Source of the DNA: Brevundimonas nasdae
GTDB taxonomy: Bacteria; Pseudomonadota; Alphaproteobacteria; Caulobacterales; Caulobacteraceae
Assembly (NCBI RefSeq): GCF_016654005.1
Contig: NZ_JAEPWN010000017.1
Span: 1 to 42,382, forward strand
DNA length: 42,382 nt
Reading direction: 5' to 3'
A model generated the notes under the pieces. The model had not been told where the DNA came from. It worked only from the letters and a program-made list of their open reading frames with translations, and ran no database searches. Positions 1 through 7,300 of this stretch are shown one piece after another (the stretch's first letter is position 1; each line of letters begins with the position of its first letter). A program made the position numbers and the translations under genes.

Positions 1-237
1 GACCCGCCGCTCGCCCATCATCGCTGGATCTCCAGCCTCAACGACCAGAGTGAATCAGCGCTGCGCCCTCATGCCAATTGCCCAGGCCGCCTTTTTCAAC
101 GAAATCGGCCCATAGCGGACACTGGGAGCAGCCCGGAAAGCCGACGTTCGACTGCCGCCGCGATCCACTTCGGGTTCGATCGGACCTTGCACCGCTTGCG
201 AAGCGGCTGGAGGCAAATGCGCTCGATTGGATCGCCG

Positions 238-940
238 TTAGGCCGAGGTCGTAGCTCGCGGTCCCCCGCAGGGTCGCCCCATCTCCTCGGTGTAGTCGAT
301 CCGAAATAGCAGACCGTCTGCTGAAAGATTCATGTCTTGATCCAGTGAGTACTCAGCCGACATCCGCGTGCAGGCGGCGCGCTGCCCCGGCGCTAGTTCC
401 AGCTTTTGCAGGGTTCCGCCGATCGATTCGTTGGCCTCGCTAAGGATTTTGTCGATCAGGCTCTGCTCTGCAACGCGCCGGGCGGCGCTATCATGCTGGC
501 TGCTGACTTTCTCGGCCTCGTGAACACCATCCTCGCCCTCAAAGACATTCGCCATTCTGCGCTTGTGGCCCATGATCGCCGACCGGAGTTCGGTTACGGC
601 GTCATGGACGAACTTGGCATCCTCGCCCGCATGTAGGAACGTCTCGTCGTCGAAGACACCACTTTCCAAGGTGGCCGCGGTTCTGTCCCAGCGGACCGTC
701 TGGTGCCAAGGCGTCTGTCCAGACCAACCAAAGATGATCAGCGTCACGGTTGCACTGTGTCGCTCGTTGTGGCTGGCGAAGTAGCGCTCCACAAGCCGAC
801 GAGTCCACTCGCCAAGCGCGTTCGGTTCAACCCGCGGCTCACCGCCTTCGGGGGCCCCTAGGTTCGACAGGCTGCTGCAGGTGATGGACGATAGTTTGCG
901 CCTCAAGCACCCTGCCCGAGAAGGCGACAGCGATCTCCAT
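238..940 (-). pseudogene. Hypothetical gene, probably frameshifted
   Basis: The reading frame from about 880 down to the TAA at 238-240 encodes a plausible soluble protein of about 210 residues, with regions such as VERYFASHNERHS and a charged helical C-terminal part. I do not recognise the family. The best ATG (938-940) starts a peptide MEIAVAFSGRVLEAQ that is one base out of frame with the rest, so a frameshift between about 860 and 890 is likely. The same frame stays open further upstream to 1278, but there it is antisense to the integrase remnant and looks non-coding. A small inverted repeat (192-197 with 201-206) lies just past the stop and could be part of a terminator. Function is unknown. 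A sequencing error could also explain the shift. Confidence 0.35.
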
Positions 941-956
941 CTTGGAATAAGGCTGT

Positions 957-1596
957 CTCCAACTCTCCATGCTGCTCCTTCAACGTCGAACGCAGATCGT
1001 AGGCATGGACCTGTCAGAGCTAGATCTCGATCAAGGCGCCTGAAGCATTTTCCCGGATCGGATGAAGTCAGGTCGCCCACATCAAGTCCCGCTGCCGCCG
1101 TACTCCGTGGAACTGATCCGCAAGGCGATAACCCTTTCCGGCCTACCTTCTGACCGGATGTCGGGCCCCGTGTTCCACGCCCCCGCGCGACACCACCAAG
1201 CCGATGAAGTCGGCCGCACTGACGCGTGCGATGAGTCGATTGAGAGAGCTGATAGGCGTCGACGACCGGACAGTGCACGACCTACGCCGCACCGGATCGA
1301 CCGCAGTGACGAGCGAGCGCCTACGGGTATCGCCGCTCATCCGCTCCAAGGTGCTCGGCCATAGCTCCGACACAGGCGGAGGCGCCCAAGTTTCCAGCGC
1401 GCGCTATGACTTGAATGAGTATATGGTCGATAAGCGCTCAGCTCTGAAAGGTTGGGAAGCCCTGCTGCTGGAGATCGTAAGCGACGACACGGCCACGGCT
1501 GCAAAACCTCGACAGACCGGCGTCATTTGCGCAACCATGTTCGGACTGGAAGCGGCTAACGATCCTTGGCCCCTCTCCTCTAGTCACCAAGGGTGA
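957..1596 (+). pseudogene. Decayed tyrosine recombinase (phage-type integrase), C-terminal catalytic part
   Basis: The catalytic half of a phage-type integrase can be followed across broken frames. Frame one (from about 957) reads LLLQRRTQIVGMDLSELDLD and then hits TGA at 1041-1043, where this family usually has Trp, so this looks like a TGG-to-TGA nonsense change. It continues as DRMKSGRPHQVPLPPYSVELI. A frameshift near 1175-1190 moves the reading into the frame PRDTTKPMKSAALTRAM. That frame carries the HxxR box (HDLRRT), the GH of the third catalytic position (VLGHSS) and a candidate nucleophile Tyr in SSARYDLNEY. The N-terminal core-binding domain is not recognisable. The gene is dead and marks an old integration at the left edge of the catabolic region. 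Confidence 0.75.
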
Positions 1597-1691
1597 CGGC
1601 CTCGCCAACCTCTGCATTCGCTGCGAAAGTTGGGGAAATAGGGCTCCAGCCGAGTCATCTGCTCGTCCGTCAGCCAGCACAGGTCACTCAT
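1584..1691 (-). pseudogene. IS5-type transposase N-terminal stub
   Basis: From the ATG at 1689-1691 the minus strand reads MSDLCWLTDEQMTRLEPYFP, the characteristic start of IS5-group DDE transposases. After about 20 residues similarity stops, and 15 unrelated codons run to a TGA at 1584-1586. Only the first part of the insertion sequence survives, and it abuts the 3' end of the integrase remnant. I see no terminal inverted repeats. It shows that this edge was reshaped by transposition and deletion. Confidence 0.65.
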
Positions 1692-1781
1692 ATCCACACT
1701 CCCCAGAAGCCTGAATCAGGTCGCGCGCCTCACATCGCTGGGGCCTGAGCCTAGCGAAGAACGAAGTTGCCTCATCGGCTA

Positions 1782-3560
1782 TTAAGCCTTGGCGGCCCAA
1801 TGCGCGACCATGGCGTCCAGCACATCGACCGGCAGAGGACCGGAGGCTAGGATCAGGTCGTTGTATTTGCGCAGGTCGAAACGGTCGCCCAGCGTGGCGC
1901 GGGCCTTTTCGCGTGAGGCCAGGATGCCCTGTTTGCCGACCATGAAGCTGCAGGCCTGGCCCGGATAGACGCAGTAACGGTCGATCTCGCGTTCGGCGGC
2001 GTCACGGTGTTCGCCGGCGTTGGCGACCATCCAGTCGATGGCCTGGTCGCGGGTCCAGCGGGCATGGTGAAGACCGGTGTCGACCACCACGCGGCAGGCG
2101 CGGAACAGTTGACCCTGCAGATAGCCGATGCGGCCGAACGGATCATTTTCATAGGCGCCGATCTCATCGGCCAGTTGCTCGGCGTACAGCGCCCAACCCT
2201 CGGTCCAGGCCGAAAACCGCACCGTACGGCGGAACAGCGACAGTTCGCCCGCCGCCCTCAAGGCGCCCGCCTGGAAGTGGTGGCCCGGAATGCCTTCGTG
2301 GTGCAGCAGGGTCGGGATGCGCCACAGGGCGTTCTCCTCGACCGAGCGCAGATTGATGAAGATGACCGACGGCTGGTTCGGGTCGCTGCTGGCGCTGTAG
2401 AAGCCGCCGGGCGCGCCATTCTCAATGGCGGGCGACACGCGCCGAACCACCACAGGGTCGTTCGGAATGACGGTGAAGCCGCGCGGCAGACAGGCGCGCA
2501 CCACGTCCAGGCGCGCATTGGCGGCGTCGATGATGGACTGGCGGCCAGCCTCAGTGTCCGGGCTCAGGAAGCGCGGATCATGATCCAGCCTGGTCATGCG
2601 TTCGCCGACGCTGCCTTCGGTCAGGCCCTGTTCGCGCAGCAGCCGGTCGATCTCTGACGACAGGTCACGCACCCACTTAAGCCCCAGTTGATGCAGTTCG
2701 GCGGGAGAGTAGCTGGCGGTCGAGTTCGAATGCAGGCCCGAGACATAATAGGCGTCGCCGTCCGGCTTGGCCCAGACGCCCGCCTGATCGGTGGCGCGCG
2801 GCTTCAGGGCCGACAGGGCGTCGATTTGGCGTGTCAGGGCGGGTTGAATCCGGGTACGGAACACAGCCTCGGCCCGGGTCGGAAGATCGTTCAGGCCAGC
2901 AGAGCGGGCGCGTTCGAACGCCGAGGCCAGTAGCGGGTTTTCACCAGGTGCCGTGTCGCGCAGCTTGCCGATCTGGGCCACCGTCTTGGCCAGGATGAAG
3001 CTGGGCGGGATGACGCCCAGTCCCGCGTCATGGATGATCTGTTCCGTTTCCTGATCCAGCACCACCGCCAGTTGGTTCAGCTTGGCCAGATAAGCTTCTG
3101 CGTCCGCCGCCGTGGACATGGGCGAGCGCGAACTGATCCCTTCGGGCAGCCAGTAATAGGCGCCGTTCATCTGGCTGACCACATAGGGGCTGGGGCGCAG
3201 ATTGATGTCGGAGAAGCCGTAGCGGCCGTATTGATCGGCCATCGCCTGATAGACAAACAGGGCGGTGTCGTAGTCGACGGCGGCGCGGGGCGACAGGACT
3301 GCTCGGTCCACGGTGCGCAGCTCGGCCAGGCGGGCCGCATTGGCCTGACGCGCCCGAGCCCGCCCGGCCAGAGAATAGTCGCCCAGGCGTTCTGATCCGC
3401 CGCCCTGTTCGCTCAAGGCCTCGGCGTGGCGCTCCAGCATCGCCGTCAGGCGCCGGTCAGCGGACGTCTCGCCCAGAGCAGCGCTCGTGCTCGCGCAGGC
3501 CGACAACGGCGTCAGAACGCCCAGCGCCGCAACGCCTGCCAGAAGATCACGACGACGCAT
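1782..3560 (-). CDS. DUF885 family metallohydrolase, Tat lipoprotein-like
   Basis: A 592-residue DUF885 protein, a family regarded as zinc peptidase-like. The N-terminus MRRRDLLAGVAAL is a twin-arginine signal and is followed by a lipobox-like LSAC, so the protein is probably exported folded and lipid-anchored. The candidate metal site is HHEGIPGHH (about residues 420-427), with a downstream Glu in SAWTEGWALYAE. The start chosen is the ATG at 3558-3560, which overlaps the stop of the upstream gene as TAATG; an ATG 15 bases upstream would spoil the signal peptide. It is last of three tandem DUF885 genes behind the TonB receptor and closely resembles the middle one, so they are probably paralogues. 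Substrate is not known; peptides or N-acyl amino acids are guesses. Confidence 0.85.
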   Translation of the reverse strand: MRRRDLLAGVAALGVLTPLSACASTSAALGETSADRRLTAMLERHAEALSEQGGGSERLGDYSLAGRARARQANAARLAELRTVDRAVLSPRAAVDYDTALFVYQAMADQYGRYGFSDINLRPSPYVVSQMNGAYYWLPEGISSRSPMSTAADAEAYLAKLNQLAVVLDQETEQIIHDAGLGVIPPSFILAKTVAQIGKLRDTAPGENPLLASAFERARSAGLNDLPTRAEAVFRTRIQPALTRQIDALSALKPRATDQAGVWAKPDGDAYYVSGLHSNSTASYSPAELHQLGLKWVRDLSSEIDRLLREQGLTEGSVGERMTRLDHDPRFLSPDTEAGRQSIIDAANARLDVVRACLPRGFTVIPNDPVVVRRVSPAIENGAPGGFYSASSDPNQPSVIFINLRSVEENALWRIPTLLHHEGIPGHHFQAGALRAAGELSLFRRTVRFSAWTEGWALYAEQLADEIGAYENDPFGRIGYLQGQLFRACRVVVDTGLHHARWTRDQAIDWMVANAGEHRDAAEREIDRYCVYPGQACSFMVGKQGILASREKARATLGDRFDLRKYNDLILASGPLPVDVLDAMVAHWAAKA

Positions 3561-5308
3561 TACGCAGCACTCCATTGTCGCACCATGGCGTCCAGAACCT
3601 CCATCGGAAGCGGTCCGGAACGCAGGATCAGATTATTGTAGTCGCCCAGGGCGAACCGGCCGCCCATCGCCGCCCGCGCCGTCTCGCGCGACGCGACAAG
3701 CTGTTGCTTGCCGACCATGAAGCAGCAGGCCTGCCCCGGATAGACGCAGTAACGGTCGACTTCTCGCGCCGTCGGGCCGGGCAGTTCGCCGACGACATCG
3801 ACCATATAGGCCACGGCCTGCTCGCGGCTCCAGCGTTCGTGGTGCAGGCCGGTGTCGACGACGACGCGGCCCGCGCGCCAGAGCTGGGCCTGTAGATAGC
3901 CTATGCGACCGAACGGATCGTCCTGATAGGCGCCGATCTCATCGGCCATGTGTTCGGCATACAGGGCCCAGCCCTCGGTCCAGGCCGAAAAACGCGCCGT
4001 GCGACGGAAGGCCGACAGGGCGCCCGCGTCGCGCATCACCGCCGACTGGGTGTGGTGTCCAGGCACGCCCTCATGGTGGATCAGGGTCGGCAGGCGCCAC
4101 GACGGCAGGTCGCTGGGCGTCTTCAGGTTCAGCAGCACGCCCCCCGGCGCCCCGTCATGCCCGGCGTTGTAGAAGGCGACGGGCGAGCTATCCTCGCTGG
4201 TGCGCGGCATGCGGCGCACCTCGACCGGAGTGTCGATCAGCGGCGTCAGGGCGCGCGGCAGACGCCCCCGCGCGGCGGCCAGATAGGCCTCGGCCTGCTT
4301 CTGGACCGCCGCCCGACCCTGATCCGTGTCGGGCTGACGGAAACGGGGGTCGATGTTGAGGGCGGCGATGCGTTCGCCGACCGAGCCTTCGGTCAGGCCG
4401 ACCGCGCGCAGGTCATGGTCGATCTCGCCGCTGAGTTCGCGCACCCAGTCCAGCCCCATCCGGTGAAGCGCGGCGGGCGGGATGCTGGTCGTGGTGTTGG
4501 CCCGCAGGGACGAGGCGTAGTTGGCGTCACCGTCCGGCTGAGCCCAGACGCCCGCTGTCGATGTCGCGCGCCCCGTCAGCGTCTCCAGCGCCGCAGCCTG
4601 CCGGTCAAGCGCGGGTGCGACAAGCTGACGGAACTGCTGCACCGCCTGCGCCGCCAGTTCGGGATCGGCACCGACCGTCCGCGACAACAGGGGGTTGGCG
4701 GCCGGATCACTGTCACGCAGCCCCCGAACCTGCGCCAGGGTCGCGGCCAGAACGAAATCTGGCGGCGTGACGCCCTGCGCGCCGTCATGAAGGATGCGCG
4801 CGCTTTCCTGATCCACACCCCGCGCCAGGGCGGCGATAGTGTCCAGATAGGCGCTGCGGCTGGCGGCGTCGTCCGGCTTCAGCCGCACGCCCAGTTGTGA
4901 CGGCAGCCAGTAGTAGGCGCCGTTCATCTGGCTTACGACATAGGGGCTGGGCCGCAGGTCCAGGTCGATCGTGCCGGGCCGCGCAAGCTGATCGTCCAGC
5001 ACGCCGTACACGAAGGCGGCGGTGTCGTGGTCGATCCGGGCGGTCGCCGACAGGCTGTCGCGCGGGACGCTGGCCAGTTCGCTGATCCGCTGGGTGTTGG
5101 CGCGTCGGGCGGCGGCCCTGCCCTCCAGCGAGCGGTCGCCGACGGGGCCGTCGTCATCCCCGCCCAGCGCCCGCAACGAGATCGCGTGCCGGTCCAGCAT
5201 CGCAGCCAGACGCGCATCCTGCGTCCCCGCAGCGTGAGCCGCGCCGCCCGTGATCCCCGTCGCCGCCGCAGCGGCGGCGACGCCGGCCAGCATCTGCCGT
5301 CGGTTCAT
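3560..5308 (-). CDS. DUF885 family metallohydrolase, Tat-exported
   Basis: A 582-residue DUF885 protein with the twin-arginine signal MNRRQMLAGVAAAAAATG. It has the metal-site motif HHEGVPGHH (about residues 411-418) and the conserved EGWALYAEH region. The frame stays open up to a GTG at 5333-5335, but the ATG at 5306-5308 has a G-rich ribosome site (GGGGGAC) at good spacing and puts the Arg pair right at the start; the ATG at 5312-5314 is also possible. Long stretches match the protein encoded at 1782-3560, for example FSAWTEGWALYAE and the DDPFGRIGYLQ region, so this is a recent tandem duplication. It lies 34 bases after the preceding DUF885 gene and overlaps the next by one base, consistent with one transcript. 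Confidence 0.85.
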   Translation of the reverse strand: MNRRQMLAGVAAAAAATGITGGAAHAAGTQDARLAAMLDRHAISLRALGGDDDGPVGDRSLEGRAAARRANTQRISELASVPRDSLSATARIDHDTAAFVYGVLDDQLARPGTIDLDLRPSPYVVSQMNGAYYWLPSQLGVRLKPDDAASRSAYLDTIAALARGVDQESARILHDGAQGVTPPDFVLAATLAQVRGLRDSDPAANPLLSRTVGADPELAAQAVQQFRQLVAPALDRQAAALETLTGRATSTAGVWAQPDGDANYASSLRANTTTSIPPAALHRMGLDWVRELSGEIDHDLRAVGLTEGSVGERIAALNIDPRFRQPDTDQGRAAVQKQAEAYLAAARGRLPRALTPLIDTPVEVRRMPRTSEDSSPVAFYNAGHDGAPGGVLLNLKTPSDLPSWRLPTLIHHEGVPGHHTQSAVMRDAGALSAFRRTARFSAWTEGWALYAEHMADEIGAYQDDPFGRIGYLQAQLWRAGRVVVDTGLHHERWSREQAVAYMVDVVGELPGPTAREVDRYCVYPGQACCFMVGKQQLVASRETARAAMGGRFALGDYNNLILRSGPLPMEVLDAMVRQWSAA

Positions 5309-5342
5309 GCCCATGTCCCCCGTCCGCCGCTGCACACGCCCA

Positions 5343-7142
5343 TCAGGCTTCGCTCAGCCAGCGGTCGATCTTGGCTTCCAGCACGTCCAGCGGCAGGGCG
5401 CCCGTGTCCAGAATCTGATCGTGGAAGCGGCGGATGTCGAAGGCTGTCCCTTGCGCCTGTTCGCTGCGCTGGCGCAGTTCCTGGATCTTCAGTTCGCCGA
5501 TCTTGTAGGCGCAGGCCTGACCGGCGTTGGTGATATATCGGTCGATCTCGACCGCCACGTCCCGCTCGGCCATCGAGGTGTTGGCCAGCATGTAGTCGAT
5601 GGCCTGCTGGCGGTCCCAGCGCAGGGCGTGCAGGCCGGTGTCGACCACCAGACGCACCGCCCGCAGCATCTCCATGTCCAGATGGCCGAACCATTGGTAG
5701 GGGTCGGTGAACAGGCCCAGATCCTTGCCCAGAGACTCGGCGTACAGGCCCCATCCCTCGCTGTAGGCGGTTGCAGGCGCCAAACGGAACCGCAGCAGGT
5801 CCGGCAGGCTGGCGTCCTCCTGAACCAACGAGATCTGATAGTGGTGGCCGGGCACGCCCTCGTGCAGCGCCAGGGTCTCCAGCGTCGGGATGGGGCGCGT
5901 GTTCAGCATCGCCATGTTGAAATACAGCACGCCGGGTTGCGAGGCGTCAGGCGGGCCGGGGCGGTAATAGCCCGTGCCCCTTTGGTCGCCCAGCGCAGGC
6001 AGGGGACGCACCTCGAACGCCGCCTTGGGCCGCCGCGAGAACAGTTCCGGCATCTTCTGCCAGACCTTGGCCTCGATGCGTTCGAAGTGGGCGATCAGGT
6101 CAGCGGGCTTGGTGTAATAGAAGCTGGGTTCGGTGCGGACATGTTCGAAGAAGGCGGACAGGTCGCCCTGGAACCCGGCGGCGCGGCGTGCGCCCTCCAT
6201 CTCCTCGCGGATGCTGGCAACCTCTTTCAGGCCGACGCGGTGGATCTCCTCGGCGGCCATGGTCGTGGTGGTGTGGCGGACCAGGTCGGAGGCATAGACC
6301 CGCGCCCCGTCCTTCATCGCCCACAGGCCCGCGCCCTCGGTGGCATGCGGCAGGTATTCGTCCCGCAGGAAGTCGCGCCACAGGGCGTAGGCCGGATAGG
6401 CGCGTTGCTCCACCGCCTGGCGATAGGCCGCCTCCAGGCGCGTCCGGTCCGCCGCGCCAATGGCGTCGGGGAAGCGGGTGACGGGCGAATAGAGCGGGCT
6501 CTGATCCACCGGCAGGGACAGGAAGGCCTCGACCTGTCCCAGGACATTGCGGACCACGATGCGCGGCTGATGATAGCCCGCCGCCATGCCCTGGCGCAGG
6601 CGCGCGACCGTCGCGGTCATGAAGCCGGTGAAGCCGTCCAGCTGGACCAGCCGGTCCTCGTAGTCCTGAACCGTGTCGAAGCCGCTGGCCGAGGACATAT
6701 AGTCCGGGAACTCGACATGAAGCCCGAACGAGGCATTCAGCGGGGCCATGCGGCGGATGGCGAAGACGCCGCTGTCGATGTCCTCCAGCGCCTTTTCGGC
6801 TTGATAGCGGAAGACGTCATAGGCGATCTGGTCGCCGGGCGGCAGGGCCGCGCGGTCGATGGCCGCCAGGGCGCGCAGCTCGCCGCGCTTGTTCTGCTCC
6901 AGCTTGGCCGCATAGGCGTCGCTGAGGGGATCGACGAACAGGTCGCCGATCGGGCGCTCTCCGCGCCGGGCCAGCCCCAGCGGATTGAGCGCATCGTCCG
7001 CCCGCTGGCCGTCGCGGACCACCTGGGCGAAGCGGGCGCGGACGTCGTCCTGGCCCAGAATGGCGGCCGAAACCGGCGTGGACATGACCACCGCAGCCGT
7101 TGCGGCGCCTGCCGCGCCCAGAAGCAATTCACGCCGTCTCAT
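5343..7142 (-). CDS. DUF885 family metallohydrolase, Tat-exported, divergent paralogue
   Basis: A 599-residue DUF885 protein with the Tat-like N-terminus MRRRELLLGAAGAATAAVV. The candidate metal motif is HEGVPGHH (residues 427-434), and the downstream Glu lies in SEGWGLYAE (about residue 462). It is clearly less similar to the other two DUF885 proteins than they are to each other, which suggests a different substrate preference within the same pathway. The start ATG (7140-7142) follows an AGAGGA ribosome site. It is first of the DUF885 trio and is separated from the TonB receptor by 158 bases rich in hairpins, so its expression may be lowered or uncoupled relative to the receptor. Confidence 0.85.
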   Translation of the reverse strand: MRRRELLLGAAGAATAAVVMSTPVSAAILGQDDVRARFAQVVRDGQRADDALNPLGLARRGERPIGDLFVDPLSDAYAAKLEQNKRGELRALAAIDRAALPPGDQIAYDVFRYQAEKALEDIDSGVFAIRRMAPLNASFGLHVEFPDYMSSASGFDTVQDYEDRLVQLDGFTGFMTATVARLRQGMAAGYHQPRIVVRNVLGQVEAFLSLPVDQSPLYSPVTRFPDAIGAADRTRLEAAYRQAVEQRAYPAYALWRDFLRDEYLPHATEGAGLWAMKDGARVYASDLVRHTTTTMAAEEIHRVGLKEVASIREEMEGARRAAGFQGDLSAFFEHVRTEPSFYYTKPADLIAHFERIEAKVWQKMPELFSRRPKAAFEVRPLPALGDQRGTGYYRPGPPDASQPGVLYFNMAMLNTRPIPTLETLALHEGVPGHHYQISLVQEDASLPDLLRFRLAPATAYSEGWGLYAESLGKDLGLFTDPYQWFGHLDMEMLRAVRLVVDTGLHALRWDRQQAIDYMLANTSMAERDVAVEIDRYITNAGQACAYKIGELKIQELRQRSEQAQGTAFDIRRFHDQILDTGALPLDVLEAKIDRWLSEA

Positions 7143-7165
7143 AAGCCATTCCTCTTTGTACTGAT

Positions 7166-7195
7166 GCAGCTCCCGGCCCTACGACCGGGAGCTGC
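7166..7195. terminator. Hairpin between TonB receptor and DUF885 genes
   Basis: A perfect 11-bp inverted repeat (GCAGCTCCCGG at 7166-7176 with its complement at 7185-7195, 8-base loop). There is no T-run after it on the minus strand, so it is not a classical intrinsic terminator. It may attenuate transcription or protect the 3' end of the upstream receptor message. Confidence 0.55.
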
Positions 7196-7221
7196 TTCAT
7201 GCGCGAAATACGCCGCGCACT

Positions 7222-7278
7222 TCCCCCTGAAACGCAACACAGGGGGACCAACGGCGATCATGGGGCCATCATCGCCGT
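7222..7278. terminator. Two further stacked hairpins downstream of the TonB receptor
   Basis: The first hairpin pairs TCCCCCTG (7222-7229) with CAGGGGGA (7240-7247). The second pairs ACGGCGAT (7251-7258) with ATCGCCGT (7271-7278), extended inward by ATGG/CCAT with one mismatch. Neither is followed by a T-run on the minus strand. With the hairpin at 7166-7195 they make three strong stem-loops in 158 bases directly after the receptor stop codon, suggesting a partial terminator or an mRNA processing and stability element. Confidence 0.5.
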
Positions 7279-7300
7279 CAAGCCTTGCCTGAAGTCGCGA

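Noticed and set aside
5250..7292. A 680-codon plus-strand open frame antisense to the third DUF885 gene
   Set aside because: It mirrors a well-supported gene in GC-rich DNA and its translation is rich in Arg, Gln, Gly and Val with no family motif; it is a codon-bias shadow.
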